The position numbers were made by a program, and so were the translations under genes. From DATDOR01 sp035512695 (GTDB taxonomy: Bacteria; Chloroflexota; Anaerolineae; Anaerolineales; JABWBV01), in contig DATKDL010000076.1 in assembly GCA_035512695.1 (NCBI GenBank), positions 1 to 38,780 on the forward strand: a stretch of DNA of 38,780 nt, in the 5' to 3' direction. Below are positions 31,929-38,780 of this stretch, piece by piece (positions within the stretch are counted from its first letter, which is position 1; each line of letters opens with the position of its first letter). The notes under the pieces were generated by a model, which made no database searches, had not been told where the DNA came from, and worked only from the letters and a program-made list of their open reading frames with translations.

Positions 31929-33558
31929 ATCCGAGACGACGCAGTTGTTCGAAGACAGCCTCTTCTTCCGAGTCCGTGAGAGAGCCCGGCTTCCAGCCAG
32001 CATATCGAGCCGGTTCCTCGCCGATTTCCACAGGATGGGTATCCAGAAAAGAACGGTCGAAAAGGTTGATCAATGGACGCCCATCCATATCCGGCGGAAC
32101 CGGCAGGCCAAACAAATACAGAATCGTCGGCGCAAGGTCCATCAAGGAGGCACCCTCAACCACCGTCGACCGGATCCCGGGACCCCGAGCCAGAAAAATA
32201 CCTTCCTGCGTATGCCCGCCCTCCGTAAACGGATTATCCGCCCGCGGCGGCGCATCCAAATCGAAATGGTTCTCATACTCGATCACGAGATCAGGCCCGG
32301 ACGAAGCGTGCGGCCCCCGGTACAGGTCCCGCCCGCGGTGGACCGCCCGGATGATGGGCCGCCCATTCTTCGGGTCCGTGTCCGACTTCAAAAATGCGAC
32401 CAACTCGTCCGCGACATCCTCGACCTCCCCCGGGGCCACGACGCCGCATGGGAACCGGCCGGTGTCGTTCACCCACATCCGCAGCCCAAAGTTGGTCGGG
32501 ATGATCTTCGATGCCGACAGGTCGATCCCCTCCACGGTCGGGAGCATCCCGGCCTCTTTCAACCCGCGCGTCAATGCCTTGCGCCGGTCCGATCCCAGCC
32601 CTTTGACCCATTCCCGCAAGAATGGAAACCGGACGTAGGCCTTTGTAGCCGCCCGCGCGAGCCGCGCCCGGGCTGAACCGGTCCGATCCCCTCTCGGCGC
32701 CACCCAATCGCCGGCCATCAAGCGCTCGTAGATGTATTGCCGCGGCCGAACGCTGCCGAAGCCGTGGTCCGAGATCACGAATGTGGTCGTGTCCGCTCCG
32801 GCGGCAGCCATCAGTTCGCCGAGGATCCGGTCGCAGCTCTCGTAGGCTTCGAAAAACGCCTCCCGGTAGGCCGGGCCGTCCGGGTGCCGGTAGTTGGGAT
32901 GGCTGGGGTCCAGAAACGTCCAGAACACGTGAGCCATGGTATCGGTGATCGAGAAGACGACGCAGAAGAAATCCCAATCCTGCGCCCGGATCAGCCAATC
33001 GAGCAGCCGCCGCCGGCCGGCCATGATCGATCGGAACGCCTCGATAAACTCGCGGCTGCGGTCGAAGTTGGTCCCTGGCAGTGCCACCCGGATTTCCGGC
33101 CGAAGTTCGGCCGGGACACGTTCGGCGAGGTCCTCCGGATATGTGAATACGGAGCCCGGGACGCGCGGCGTCCCGTACCCGGTCAGCATCCAGCCGCCAG
33201 CCGGCATCGGTCTCGGTGGGTAAGTGAACGGGACGTCCCAGACGATCGAACGCAGCCCAGCCTCACCGAGAAGCTGCCAGATCGGCTTTTCGGCATGCAG
33301 GTCCGTACGGACGGTCGTGAAGGTCGCGGTTTCGTAATCGAGACGCTGGAAATCGAAAATCCCGTGCCGCCCCGGGTTTTTACCCGTAAAAAACGAGGTC
33401 CACGCGGCCGGCGTGACCGGCGGCACGGTCGATGCCAATACGCCGGAGACTCCTTCCCGGACCATCCGGGCCAGGTTCGGCAGCCGGCCGCGCTCGATCA
33501 GCGGCCGGATGATATCGAAGGTCGCTCCGTCCAGACCGATAACGAGGGTTCTAGCCAT
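31921..33558 (-). CDS. Alkaline-phosphatase-superfamily hydrolase/transferase (type I phosphodiesterase-like)
   Basis: A 545-aa member of the alkaline phosphatase superfamily, nearest the nucleotide pyrophosphatase/phosphodiesterase group. Metal site residues are visible in IGLDGATFD (Asp10), the VTPAAWTSFFTG segment with a probable Thr49 nucleophile, TDTMAHVFW, SDHGFGS and EGGHTQEGIFL. There is no signal peptide, so it acts in the cytosol or at the membrane. Substrate (phosphodiester or sulfate ester) cannot be told from sequence. It ends in an LRRLGYV tail. ATG 33558 is preferred over TTG 33567, which lies in the hairpin. The start follows a terminator by about 7 nt and no ribosome site is visible. 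Confidence 0.85.
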   Translation of the reverse strand: MARTLVIGLDGATFDIIRPLIERGRLPNLARMVREGVSGVLASTVPPVTPAAWTSFFTGKNPGRHGIFDFQRLDYETATFTTVRTDLHAEKPIWQLLGEAGLRSIVWDVPFTYPPRPMPAGGWMLTGYGTPRVPGSVFTYPEDLAERVPAELRPEIRVALPGTNFDRSREFIEAFRSIMAGRRRLLDWLIRAQDWDFFCVVFSITDTMAHVFWTFLDPSHPNYRHPDGPAYREAFFEAYESCDRILGELMAAAGADTTTFVISDHGFGSVRPRQYIYERLMAGDWVAPRGDRTGSARARLARAATKAYVRFPFLREWVKGLGSDRRKALTRGLKEAGMLPTVEGIDLSASKIIPTNFGLRMWVNDTGRFPCGVVAPGEVEDVADELVAFLKSDTDPKNGRPIIRAVHRGRDLYRGPHASSGPDLVIEYENHFDLDAPPRADNPFTEGGHTQEGIFLARGPGIRSTVVEGASLMDLAPTILYLFGLPVPPDMDGRPLINLFDRSFLDTHPVEIGEEPARYAGWKPGSLTDSEEEAVFEQLRRLGYV

Positions 33559-33565
33559 CACAATC

Positions 33566-33616
33566 AAAAAATGAACCGCTGCCGGGTGCGCAGCACCCGG
33601 CAGCGGTTCATTTTTT
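33566..33616 (-). terminator. 24-bp perfect hairpin between the secreted repeat protein and the phosphatase-superfamily gene
   Basis: Arms 33566-33589 and 33593-33616 pair fully around a gca loop. The outer 6 bp are A/T runs, so the minus strand ends in TTTTTT. It lies 10 nt after the stop at 33627 and 7 nt before ATG 33558. Its core resembles the hairpin at 15674-15720. Confidence 0.85.
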
Positions 33617-33626
33617 TGGATTCACC

Positions 33627-34325
33627 TCACGGTGTCGAATTATTGTAGAACCAGTTGAACGAGTAATAACCGCTCGTCGGGCTCTGCAACCGGATCGAGA
33701 TCTGGTAAAGATTTCTCAACTGTTCAGGGATTTCGTAGGTGGCCGTAAAGCTGCCGCCGGCGCCGCTGTCCTGGTTCACGACCACGAACCCATTGACACC
33801 GCGGGTTCCCATGTAGCCCATGGTCACAACAAAGGAGTCATTGGCAGGGAAGTTGGCCGTCGTGATCGTGACGGTATCGTTCTTAACGACCGCATCGATC
33901 TTGAAAGTCGGGATCGTGAAGGGCGGTGGCGCAGGATCCGGCGGGGGCGGGTTTGTTCCGACGGTGTTGTTGTAGAACCAATTGTAGGAATAGTACCCGC
34001 TGGTCGGGCTCTGGAGCCGGATGGCGATCAGCTTGCGCCCTTTGAGCGCATCAGGGATCGCGTAGGTGGCCGTGAAGCTGCCGCCGGCGCCGGAGGCCTG
34101 GCTGGTCACGACGATCCCGCCGACGCCCTTGGTTCCCATCTCACCCATCGTAACGGTGAAGGTATCGTTCGCCGGAAAGTTCTTGGTTGTGATCGTGACG
34201 CTGACGTCTTTGTCGACCGAGTCGATCGTGAACGTCGGGGTCACAAAGCCTGCCGCTGAAGCCGTCATCGCCGGCACAAGCAGCAGAAGAACGAGGATCG
34301 TCATTACCGGTATGATGCGTTTCAT
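33627..34325 (-). CDS. Secreted protein made of two near-identical beta modules
   Basis: Unrecognised family. The 232-aa product has a signal peptide (RIIPVMTILVLLLLVPAM, cut near ASAA at about 25). Modules of about 93 residues at 28-121 and 139-230 are separated by a Pro-rich linker. They share PTFxID, TVTITT, NFPANDxFxVTMG, MGTxGV, SGAGGSFTATYxIP, IRLQSPTSGYYS and NWFYNN, so the duplication is recent or under strong constraint. No Cys and no membrane anchor are present after the signal. ATG 34325 has GGAGGA just upstream; the longer frame to 34427 is unlikely. Lying between the flippase and the phosphatase-superfamily gene, it may bind the glycan, which is inference only. Confidence 0.8.
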   Translation of the reverse strand: MKRIIPVMTILVLLLLVPAMTASAAGFVTPTFTIDSVDKDVSVTITTKNFPANDTFTVTMGEMGTKGVGGIVVTSQASGAGGSFTATYAIPDALKGRKLIAIRLQSPTSGYYSYNWFYNNTVGTNPPPPDPAPPPFTIPTFKIDAVVKNDTVTITTANFPANDSFVVTMGYMGTRGVNGFVVVNQDSGAGGSFTATYEIPEQLRNLYQISIRLQSPTSGYYSFNWFYNNSTP

Positions 34326-34367
34326 TCTGTCCTCCACAATCAATATGATGATTTTGAACAGGCTCGA

Positions 34368-34434
34368 AAATTCCGTGGCCGGCTCCTGTGGGCTGGGGCA
34401 ACGCTCCGGCCCACAGGAGCCGGCCACAGAATTT
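34368..34434. terminator. Long hairpin between the flippase and the secreted repeat gene
   Basis: 19 perfect base pairs (34375-34393 with 34409-34427) extend by 6 more after one mismatch. A small ggggc/gctcc stem caps the loop. On the minus strand it is followed by only a short T-run (TTTT), so termination may be partial. It starts 23 nt after the flippase stop. Confidence 0.65.
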
Positions 34435-34456
34435 CAGCTTCAGTTCTTATTCTATC

Positions 34457-35953
34457 TTAATGTGACGCATTTTTCCCGGGAAATGTTCCCGAGGATAGCA
34501 GCCCGCGGATCATCCGGACCCCGGTCAAAAGCTGCTCCCGCTCCGCGGTATACAGGAAACCCGTGTACAGGATCGGGATCAGGATCAGCTTCCCGGCCAG
34601 GGTCCAGGGGTCCGGTATGCCGGCCAGTCCCGGCGATGCGGCCAGCGCCAGCCCGGCGATCCCGGCCACGGCGATCGCCGGTTTGAGCCAGAGCGTGACC
34701 GGCGAGTAATCGACGACCCGGCGGGCTGCCCGGAAAAGGAGGACGACCCCTACCAGGACCATCAGATCGGCCGCCAGGGCGACTCCCAGGATGCCGCCCA
34801 GCCTGGCGCCCAGGATCACCCCCGGGATGAAGACGGCCAGCTGGATCCATCCGGCCCGATTGATTTCCGCGGGCCGCCCGGTCGCCAGCAGGAGCCGCCG
34901 GACCGCCAGGAGAAGCGGGTCCAGGAATGTGTAGACGATCATGACCTGGAAGATCGGGCGCATCGGCTGCCAGGCCTCCGGCAAGAAGAGCCGGAAAACC
35001 TCCGGCGCTGCGATCGCCGCCAGCAGCGCCAGCAGGCCGCCGAACCGGACGATCAGGCTGCAGGCCCTGAAGAAGGCCCGTGAGAGTCGGGTCCGGTCCC
35101 CCTGCAGATAGGCAAAGGTGGGGAAAAAAACCGAGAGGATCGGGTTGGCGATCAACCGGCGCGGGTAGCGGGAGAACTCATACGCCTTGCTGTACAGACC
35201 GAGCGACCCTTTCCCCAGGCTTGTCCCCACCCAGAAATCGTCGAAATGGTCGAGCGCATAGGTCAGGTTTGAATTCATCCAGACCGAACGGCCGTAGCGC
35301 CAGAGCCAGCCGGCGGATGCCCGGTCCCAGCCCAGGTGAGGTCGGAACGGGCGGAGTCGGAAATGGATCACGGCAAAGCGCGCCAGCGCGCCGGCGGCGA
35401 ACTCGCCCACCACGGCCCAGACTCCGAAACCGAGCAAGGCCAGACCCGGACCGGCGATCGTCGTCGCCAGCGCGCCGGTCACATCCAGGGCGGCCACCCG
35501 GTTGAACCGTAAATCCTTTTCAAGAAAGGCGACCTGCGGTTGGTTGAGGATCGTCACCAGGGAAAGGGCGGCGTACAGCCAGATCACGGGCAATAGGCCT
35601 TCAAAGTCCGGATATAACCGGGCGATGACGGGCGCGGCCAGGGCAATGCTGGCCAGCGACAAGGCGCCGATCAGGAGATGGAAAGTGTAATAGGTCTGCC
35701 GGTCCGCCGGGGTCGGATCGAGTTTATGGATGAAAGCGCCGGCGAGCCCAAGGCTCCCGAACTGGACGCCGAGCTGGACGATCAAATACCCTAATGCAGC
35801 CAGGCCAATCTGATCCGGGAGCAGCAGGGTCACCATCAGGTAGGTGCGCAGCACGCCGAGCCCGATCGTGACCGCTGAAGCAGCCACGCTGTACATCGAG
35901 CCCCGGACGGTGTGGCGGGCGATCTCGGATGGAGGCGGGAGGGGATCGTTCAA
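34457..35953 (-). CDS. Polysaccharide flippase (Wzx/WzxC-type, MOP superfamily)
   Basis: A 498-aa polytopic membrane protein with about 12-14 helices, belonging to the MOP-type oligosaccharide exporters. N-terminal ARHTVRGSMYSVAASAVTIG is the usual entry helix. QVAFLEKDLRFNRVAALDV, GSLGLYSKAYEFSRYPRRL and FFPTFAYLQGDRTRL are close to WzxC/lipopolysaccharide-biosynthesis flippases. It would move the lipid-linked repeat unit across the membrane for the ligase/polymerase at 21888. The start is TTG at 35953; no ribosome site is seen. A TGATAATAT sequence (about 35963-35970, minus strand) could be an extended -10 close to the start. Confidence 0.9.
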   Translation of the reverse strand: MNDPLPPPSEIARHTVRGSMYSVAASAVTIGLGVLRTYLMVTLLLPDQIGLAALGYLIVQLGVQFGSLGLAGAFIHKLDPTPADRQTYYTFHLLIGALSLASIALAAPVIARLYPDFEGLLPVIWLYAALSLVTILNQPQVAFLEKDLRFNRVAALDVTGALATTIAGPGLALLGFGVWAVVGEFAAGALARFAVIHFRLRPFRPHLGWDRASAGWLWRYGRSVWMNSNLTYALDHFDDFWVGTSLGKGSLGLYSKAYEFSRYPRRLIANPILSVFFPTFAYLQGDRTRLSRAFFRACSLIVRFGGLLALLAAIAAPEVFRLFLPEAWQPMRPIFQVMIVYTFLDPLLLAVRRLLLATGRPAEINRAGWIQLAVFIPGVILGARLGGILGVALAADLMVLVGVVLLFRAARRVVDYSPVTLWLKPAIAVAGIAGLALAASPGLAGIPDPWTLAGKLILIPILYTGFLYTAEREQLLTGVRMIRGLLSSGTFPGKNASH

Positions 35954-36025
35954 GACGGAGGAATATTATCACGAGGAAAAACCCTTTTTTAACGCAGAGC
36001 AACTGTGTTGAAGAATTTCCGCACA

Positions 36026-36054
36026 TGTAAAGCTATAATCCCGTTAGCTTTACA
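36026..36054 (+). promoter_or_regulatory. Inverted repeat over the -10 box of the 36059 glycosyltransferase gene
   Basis: TGTAAAGCTA (36026-36035) and TAGCTTTACA (36045-36054) are perfect 10-bp arms 9 nt apart. TATAAT (36034-36039) overlaps the left arm. The right arm ends 4 nt before the ATG at 36059, and there is no ribosome site. TTGAAG (36008-36013) is a weak -35 with a long 20-nt spacer. It looks like an operator or an RNA hairpin at the start codon. Confidence 0.6.
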
Positions 36055-36058
36055 CCCG

Positions 36059-37153
36059 ATGAACATCCTCCATATCTACAAAGACTATTCCCCCGTTCTC
36101 GGGGGGATCGAGAACCATCTTCGCATGCTGGCCGAGCGGCAGGCGGCGGCGGGGCATGCGGTGACGGTGCTCGTCACGAATCCGGGCGGGCAGCGCCGTC
36201 GGGAGGTGATCGAGCGCGTCGAAGTGTTGCGTCTGCCGCGGTTGGGGACGGTCGCATCGACGCCTTTGAGTGTTGGATTTCCCGGGGCGATCCGGCGGAT
36301 GGCGCCCGATATCACGCATCTGCATTTCCCGTACCCGGTGGGGGAGTTGGGGCAGCTTTTAGGTGGGCGCGGCCGGCCGTATGTCGTGACCTATCACAGC
36401 GACGTGGTCCGGCAGCAGGCGGTCCTGCGGATGTACATGCCGGTTCTGAACCGAGTTCTGGACGGCGCGGCCCGGATCCTGCCGACCAGCGAGAATTACA
36501 TTCGATCTTCCCCGTTCTTGCGCGCCCGCAGAGAGCGGTGTTCGGTGGTTGGTCTTGGCGTGGATCCCCGGCGGTTTTCGGGTGCGGGGTCATTGGTCGC
36601 GCCAGCGGAAATCCCGACGGTATTGTTCGTCGGGCGGCACCGGTATTACAAGGGCGTCGACGATCTGATCCGGGCGATGGTGGGCGTGCGGGCCCGGTTG
36701 TTGGTCGGTGGAGATGGGCCGATGCGGGCGCATTGGGAGCGTTTGGCGGCGGAGGTGGGGTTGGGGGCGCGCGCCGTTTTCACCGGGGAGGTTTCGGATG
36801 CCGACCTGCCGGGTCTGTATGCGAGCGCCGACGTTTTCGTCTTGCCGGCCAATTCTCGGGCGGAGGCCTTCGGACAGGTGTTGTTGGAGGCGATGGCGTC
36901 CGGTCTGCCTTGTGTGACGACGGAGCTGGGGACCGGGACGTCATTCGTGGTGCGGGATGGGGAAACCGGCCTGGTGGTCCCGTCCCACGCCCCGGAGGCT
37001 TTGCGCATAGCCATTTCAGATTTATTGGAGGATCCGGGCCGTCGGGCCGGGATGGGCGCCGCCGGGCGGACGCGGGTATTGGATGCGTTCACGCCGGAGC
37101 GGATGGTTGCTCGCGTCCAGGGAATTTACGAGGAGGTCCTGCATGCGTCCTGA
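36059..37153 (+). CDS. GT4-family glycosyltransferase
   Basis: A 364-aa GT-B glycosyltransferase, the only plus-strand gene of the polysaccharide locus. Acceptor half: NILHIYKDYSPVLGGIENHL and THLHFPYPVGELGQLL. Donor half: VLFVGRHRYYKGVDDLIRAM, ARLLVGGDGPMRAHWERLA, FVLPANSRAEAFGQVLLEAM with the E-x7-E motif and GTGTSFVVRDGETGLVV. It resembles mannosyl/glucosyl GT4 enzymes of exopolysaccharide clusters. The start at ATG 36059 matches the family; an earlier ATG at 36005 would run through the promoter. It is divergent from the flippase and controlled by the inverted repeat just upstream, if that is an operator. Confidence 0.93.
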   Translation: MNILHIYKDYSPVLGGIENHLRMLAERQAAAGHAVTVLVTNPGGQRRREVIERVEVLRLPRLGTVASTPLSVGFPGAIRRMAPDITHLHFPYPVGELGQLLGGRGRPYVVTYHSDVVRQQAVLRMYMPVLNRVLDGAARILPTSENYIRSSPFLRARRERCSVVGLGVDPRRFSGAGSLVAPAEIPTVLFVGRHRYYKGVDDLIRAMVGVRARLLVGGDGPMRAHWERLAAEVGLGARAVFTGEVSDADLPGLYASADVFVLPANSRAEAFGQVLLEAMASGLPCVTTELGTGTSFVVRDGETGLVVPSHAPEALRIAISDLLEDPGRRAGMGAAGRTRVLDAFTPERMVARVQGIYEEVLHAS

Positions 37154-37170
37154 TGGTCAACCCCAGCATT

Positions 37171-37629
37171 TCAAGACCCGGACCGATCTCCGAACAGCTG
37201 CCGCTGCACGATTTGCAGGTCGTCCGGCCCGAGCAGATCGATCCCGCTTCTGAGCGCCTGTTCCCGTATATCGGCGGACAGGCCGGCAGAGGCTGCGAGG
37301 ACCTCCAGCAGGACCTCGCTCAGGTCGTCCGCTGCGATGCGGTTGATCGACAGCGTCCCGCAGCCGGTGCAGTGGTGCATAACCATCAGTTCCCCCACCG
37401 CACCGGGATATTTCTTGTTTCGGCGTTTCATGGTCAGCCCGACCGGTTTCATCGGCGCCTTGCAGGCTGAGAGCCGATCTCCCGCCGCCCGCAGATCCAG
37501 GTGCCGGGACCAGAGGCAGTAGGGGCAGTGGTTGCGGTGGTTGACCCCCGCCAGGGAGGACTGCGCCGGCACGAGCGCGCTGCAGTGGACGCAGCGGAAG
37601 TCAGGGTTGGGATCGCGACGGCCTTTCAT
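37171..37629 (-). CDS. RNHCP-domain zinc-ribbon-like protein
   Basis: A 152-aa protein of the RNHCP family, named for its Arg-Asn-His-Cys-Pro motif. Cys13/Cys16 (RCVHC), Cys35/Cys38 (RNHCPYC) and Cys87/Cys90 (CTGC) are three CxxC-type pairs that could bind zinc. The SRHLD segment and GTLSINRIAADD are also family features. Biochemical function is not established in what I know of the family. Its ATG overlaps the stop of the alcohol dehydrogenase as ATGA. The 3' end faces the glycosyltransferase at 37153 with a 17-nt gap. Confidence 0.88.
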   Translation of the reverse strand: MKGRRDPNPDFRCVHCSALVPAQSSLAGVNHRNHCPYCLWSRHLDLRAAGDRLSACKAPMKPVGLTMKRRNKKYPGAVGELMVMHHCTGCGTLSINRIAADDLSEVLLEVLAASAGLSADIREQALRSGIDLLGPDDLQIVQRQLFGDRSGS

Positions 37630-38735
37630 GCGTTCGGAAAAACGACCACCCCGCGCGCCCCCTCCCCGGCGACCATATCCGCATACGCCTCATTGATTTG
37701 CTCGAGGCGGTAGCGTTTGGTGACCAGGCGGTCGAGATCGAGCCGGCTGTTCAGATACAGCGCGGCCAGCCGCGGGAACTCGTGCGCGGGATCGGCGGTG
37801 CCGTAATAGGAGCCCATCACCGTCTTCTCTTCGCGGGTCAGGACCGCGCCGGGGAGGTTGGTGGCGGAGCCCATCGGCGAGATCCCAACCAGGACGATCG
37901 TCCCACCGGGGCGGGCCGCTTCCAGCGCCTGCTCTTGAAGCGCCGGGAGACCGACGGCTTCGAAGACGTAATCGGCGCCGCGGCCCCCGGTCAGGCGGCG
38001 GATCTCGCCGGTTGCTTCTGGTCCGTTAACGACGAAATCAGTCGCTCCCAATTCGAGCGCCAGGTCGCCTTTGCTTTCGTGGATATCGACGGCGATGATC
38101 CGGTCCGCCCCGGCCAGCCGGGCGCCCAGGACGACGCTCAACCCGACTCCGCCGGCCCCGATGACGGCCACCGTGCTGCCCGGCTCGACTTTTGCCGTGT
38201 TCTGGACGGCCCCGACGCCGGTCGTGACCGCGCAGCCGATCAGCGCAGCCACCTCGACCGGGACTTCCGGCGGCACCGGGACGCAGCAAACCTCCGGGAC
38301 GACGATCCGCTCAGCGAAGCAGGCCAGCGCGGAGAAGTGGTAGACCGGTCTTCCGTCCAGCGAGAGGCGGGTGGTCCCGTCCAGCATCGTCCCGCCCCAG
38401 ATCGGTTCGATGTATGTCCGGCACAGGCTCGGCCGGCCGCGCGAGCAGTAGAAGCATTCGCCGCAGCTGGGCGCCCAGTTCAAGGCGACCCGGTCTCCCG
38501 TTTTGATCCTTTCGACGCCAGCCCCTACCGCCGATACGACGCCGGCGCCTTCATGCCCGGGGACGACGGGGACCGGGTGCCGGGTGGCGCCCGTCATCAG
38601 GTGCCAGTCGCTGTGGCAGACCCCGGCCGCTCCCATCTCGACCAGGACCTCACCCGCGCGCGGCCTTTCGAGTTGCAGCGCCCGGATCTCGAAAGGACGG
38701 GAGGGTGCGTGGAAGAGGGCGGCTTTGATGTGCAT
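37626..38735 (-). CDS. Zinc-dependent alcohol dehydrogenase (medium-chain, class III-like)
   Basis: A 369-aa medium-chain dehydrogenase/reductase that oxidises an alcohol or hydroxymethyl-thiol with NAD. Catalytic zinc residues are Cys40 (VCHSDWH), His61 (PGHEGAG) and a third Cys in GCAVTTGVGA. The structural zinc lobe is complete (Cys91, 94, 97, 105). The Rossmann loop is IGAGGVGLSVVLGARLAGA, ending in an Asp after IIAVD, which indicates NAD. It resembles class III/formaldehyde dehydrogenases, but the substrate cannot be fixed. The start is ATG 38735. It is followed directly by the RNHCP gene in one operon. Its promoter is probably outside the window; the last 45 nt show nothing clear. Confidence 0.95.
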   Translation of the reverse strand: MHIKAALFHAPSRPFEIRALQLERPRAGEVLVEMGAAGVCHSDWHLMTGATRHPVPVVPGHEGAGVVSAVGAGVERIKTGDRVALNWAPSCGECFYCSRGRPSLCRTYIEPIWGGTMLDGTTRLSLDGRPVYHFSALACFAERIVVPEVCCVPVPPEVPVEVAALIGCAVTTGVGAVQNTAKVEPGSTVAVIGAGGVGLSVVLGARLAGADRIIAVDIHESKGDLALELGATDFVVNGPEATGEIRRLTGGRGADYVFEAVGLPALQEQALEAARPGGTIVLVGISPMGSATNLPGAVLTREEKTVMGSYYGTADPAHEFPRLAALYLNSRLDLDRLVTKRYRLEQINEAYADMVAGEGARGVVVFPNA

Positions 38736-38780
38736 GGACTTTTGTCGTCGGAAAAACGGAGGCCGGCGCCCGGACCGGTG

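Overview
The window looks like a chromosomal segment from a GC-rich member of the Chloroflexota, most likely Anaerolineae. This is inferred from several traits seen together: cell-surface proteins with Thr/Pro-rich stalks, two NBR1-type Ig-like domains in a membrane-anchored protein, a small Roadblock/LC7 protein next to pyrG, many TTG/GTG starts, and a subtilase ending in a Tyr-Leu-Pro-type tail. No rRNA, tRNA, CRISPR array or transposase gene was seen.

Bases 1-8878 are mostly housekeeping. They hold the 3' end of a secreted Kelch/cadherin-like protein, then CTP synthase (pyrG) and a Roadblock/LC7 protein on the minus strand. A plus-strand run follows: a membrane-anchored stalk protein, peptidyl-tRNA hydrolase (pth) and the transcription-repair coupling factor (mfd), with overlapping genes. 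An S1-domain RNA-binding protein comes next, with its own strong promoter and a terminator hairpin inside its leader.

Bases 8863-15453 are a minus-strand operon encoding all seven steps from DAHP to chorismate on six genes, in the order aroF-aroA-aroE-aroC-aroK/aroB (fused)-aroQ. Several genes overlap by 4 nt and several use TTG starts. The two larger spacers consist of short repeated words. A promoter placed so that the aroF message would be nearly leaderless lies upstream.

Bases 15454-20084 hold an intergenic region with two long perfect hairpins and a very large secreted subtilisin-like protease.

Bases 20085-37153 are a surface-polysaccharide locus. It has a WecA-type initiating phosphoglycosyltransferase fused to a CapD/FlaA1-like N-terminal half, an O-antigen ligase/polymerase with a TPR tail, three GT4 and one GT2 glycosyltransferases, a Wzx-type flippase, two sulfotransferase genes (one frameshifted) and an alkaline-phosphatase-superfamily hydrolase. 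Two secreted or membrane-anchored beta-rich proteins lie among them. The middle part (about 28287-31920) is clearly AT-richer than its surroundings and looks like an acquired cassette. Together the genes suggest a lipid-linked, probably sulfated, extracellular glycan, which is an inference from gene content.

Bases 37171-38735 hold an RNHCP-domain protein coupled to a zinc alcohol dehydrogenase. A recurring feature is long, nearly perfect hairpins in most spacers; two of them end only about 7-10 nt before the start codon of the next gene.
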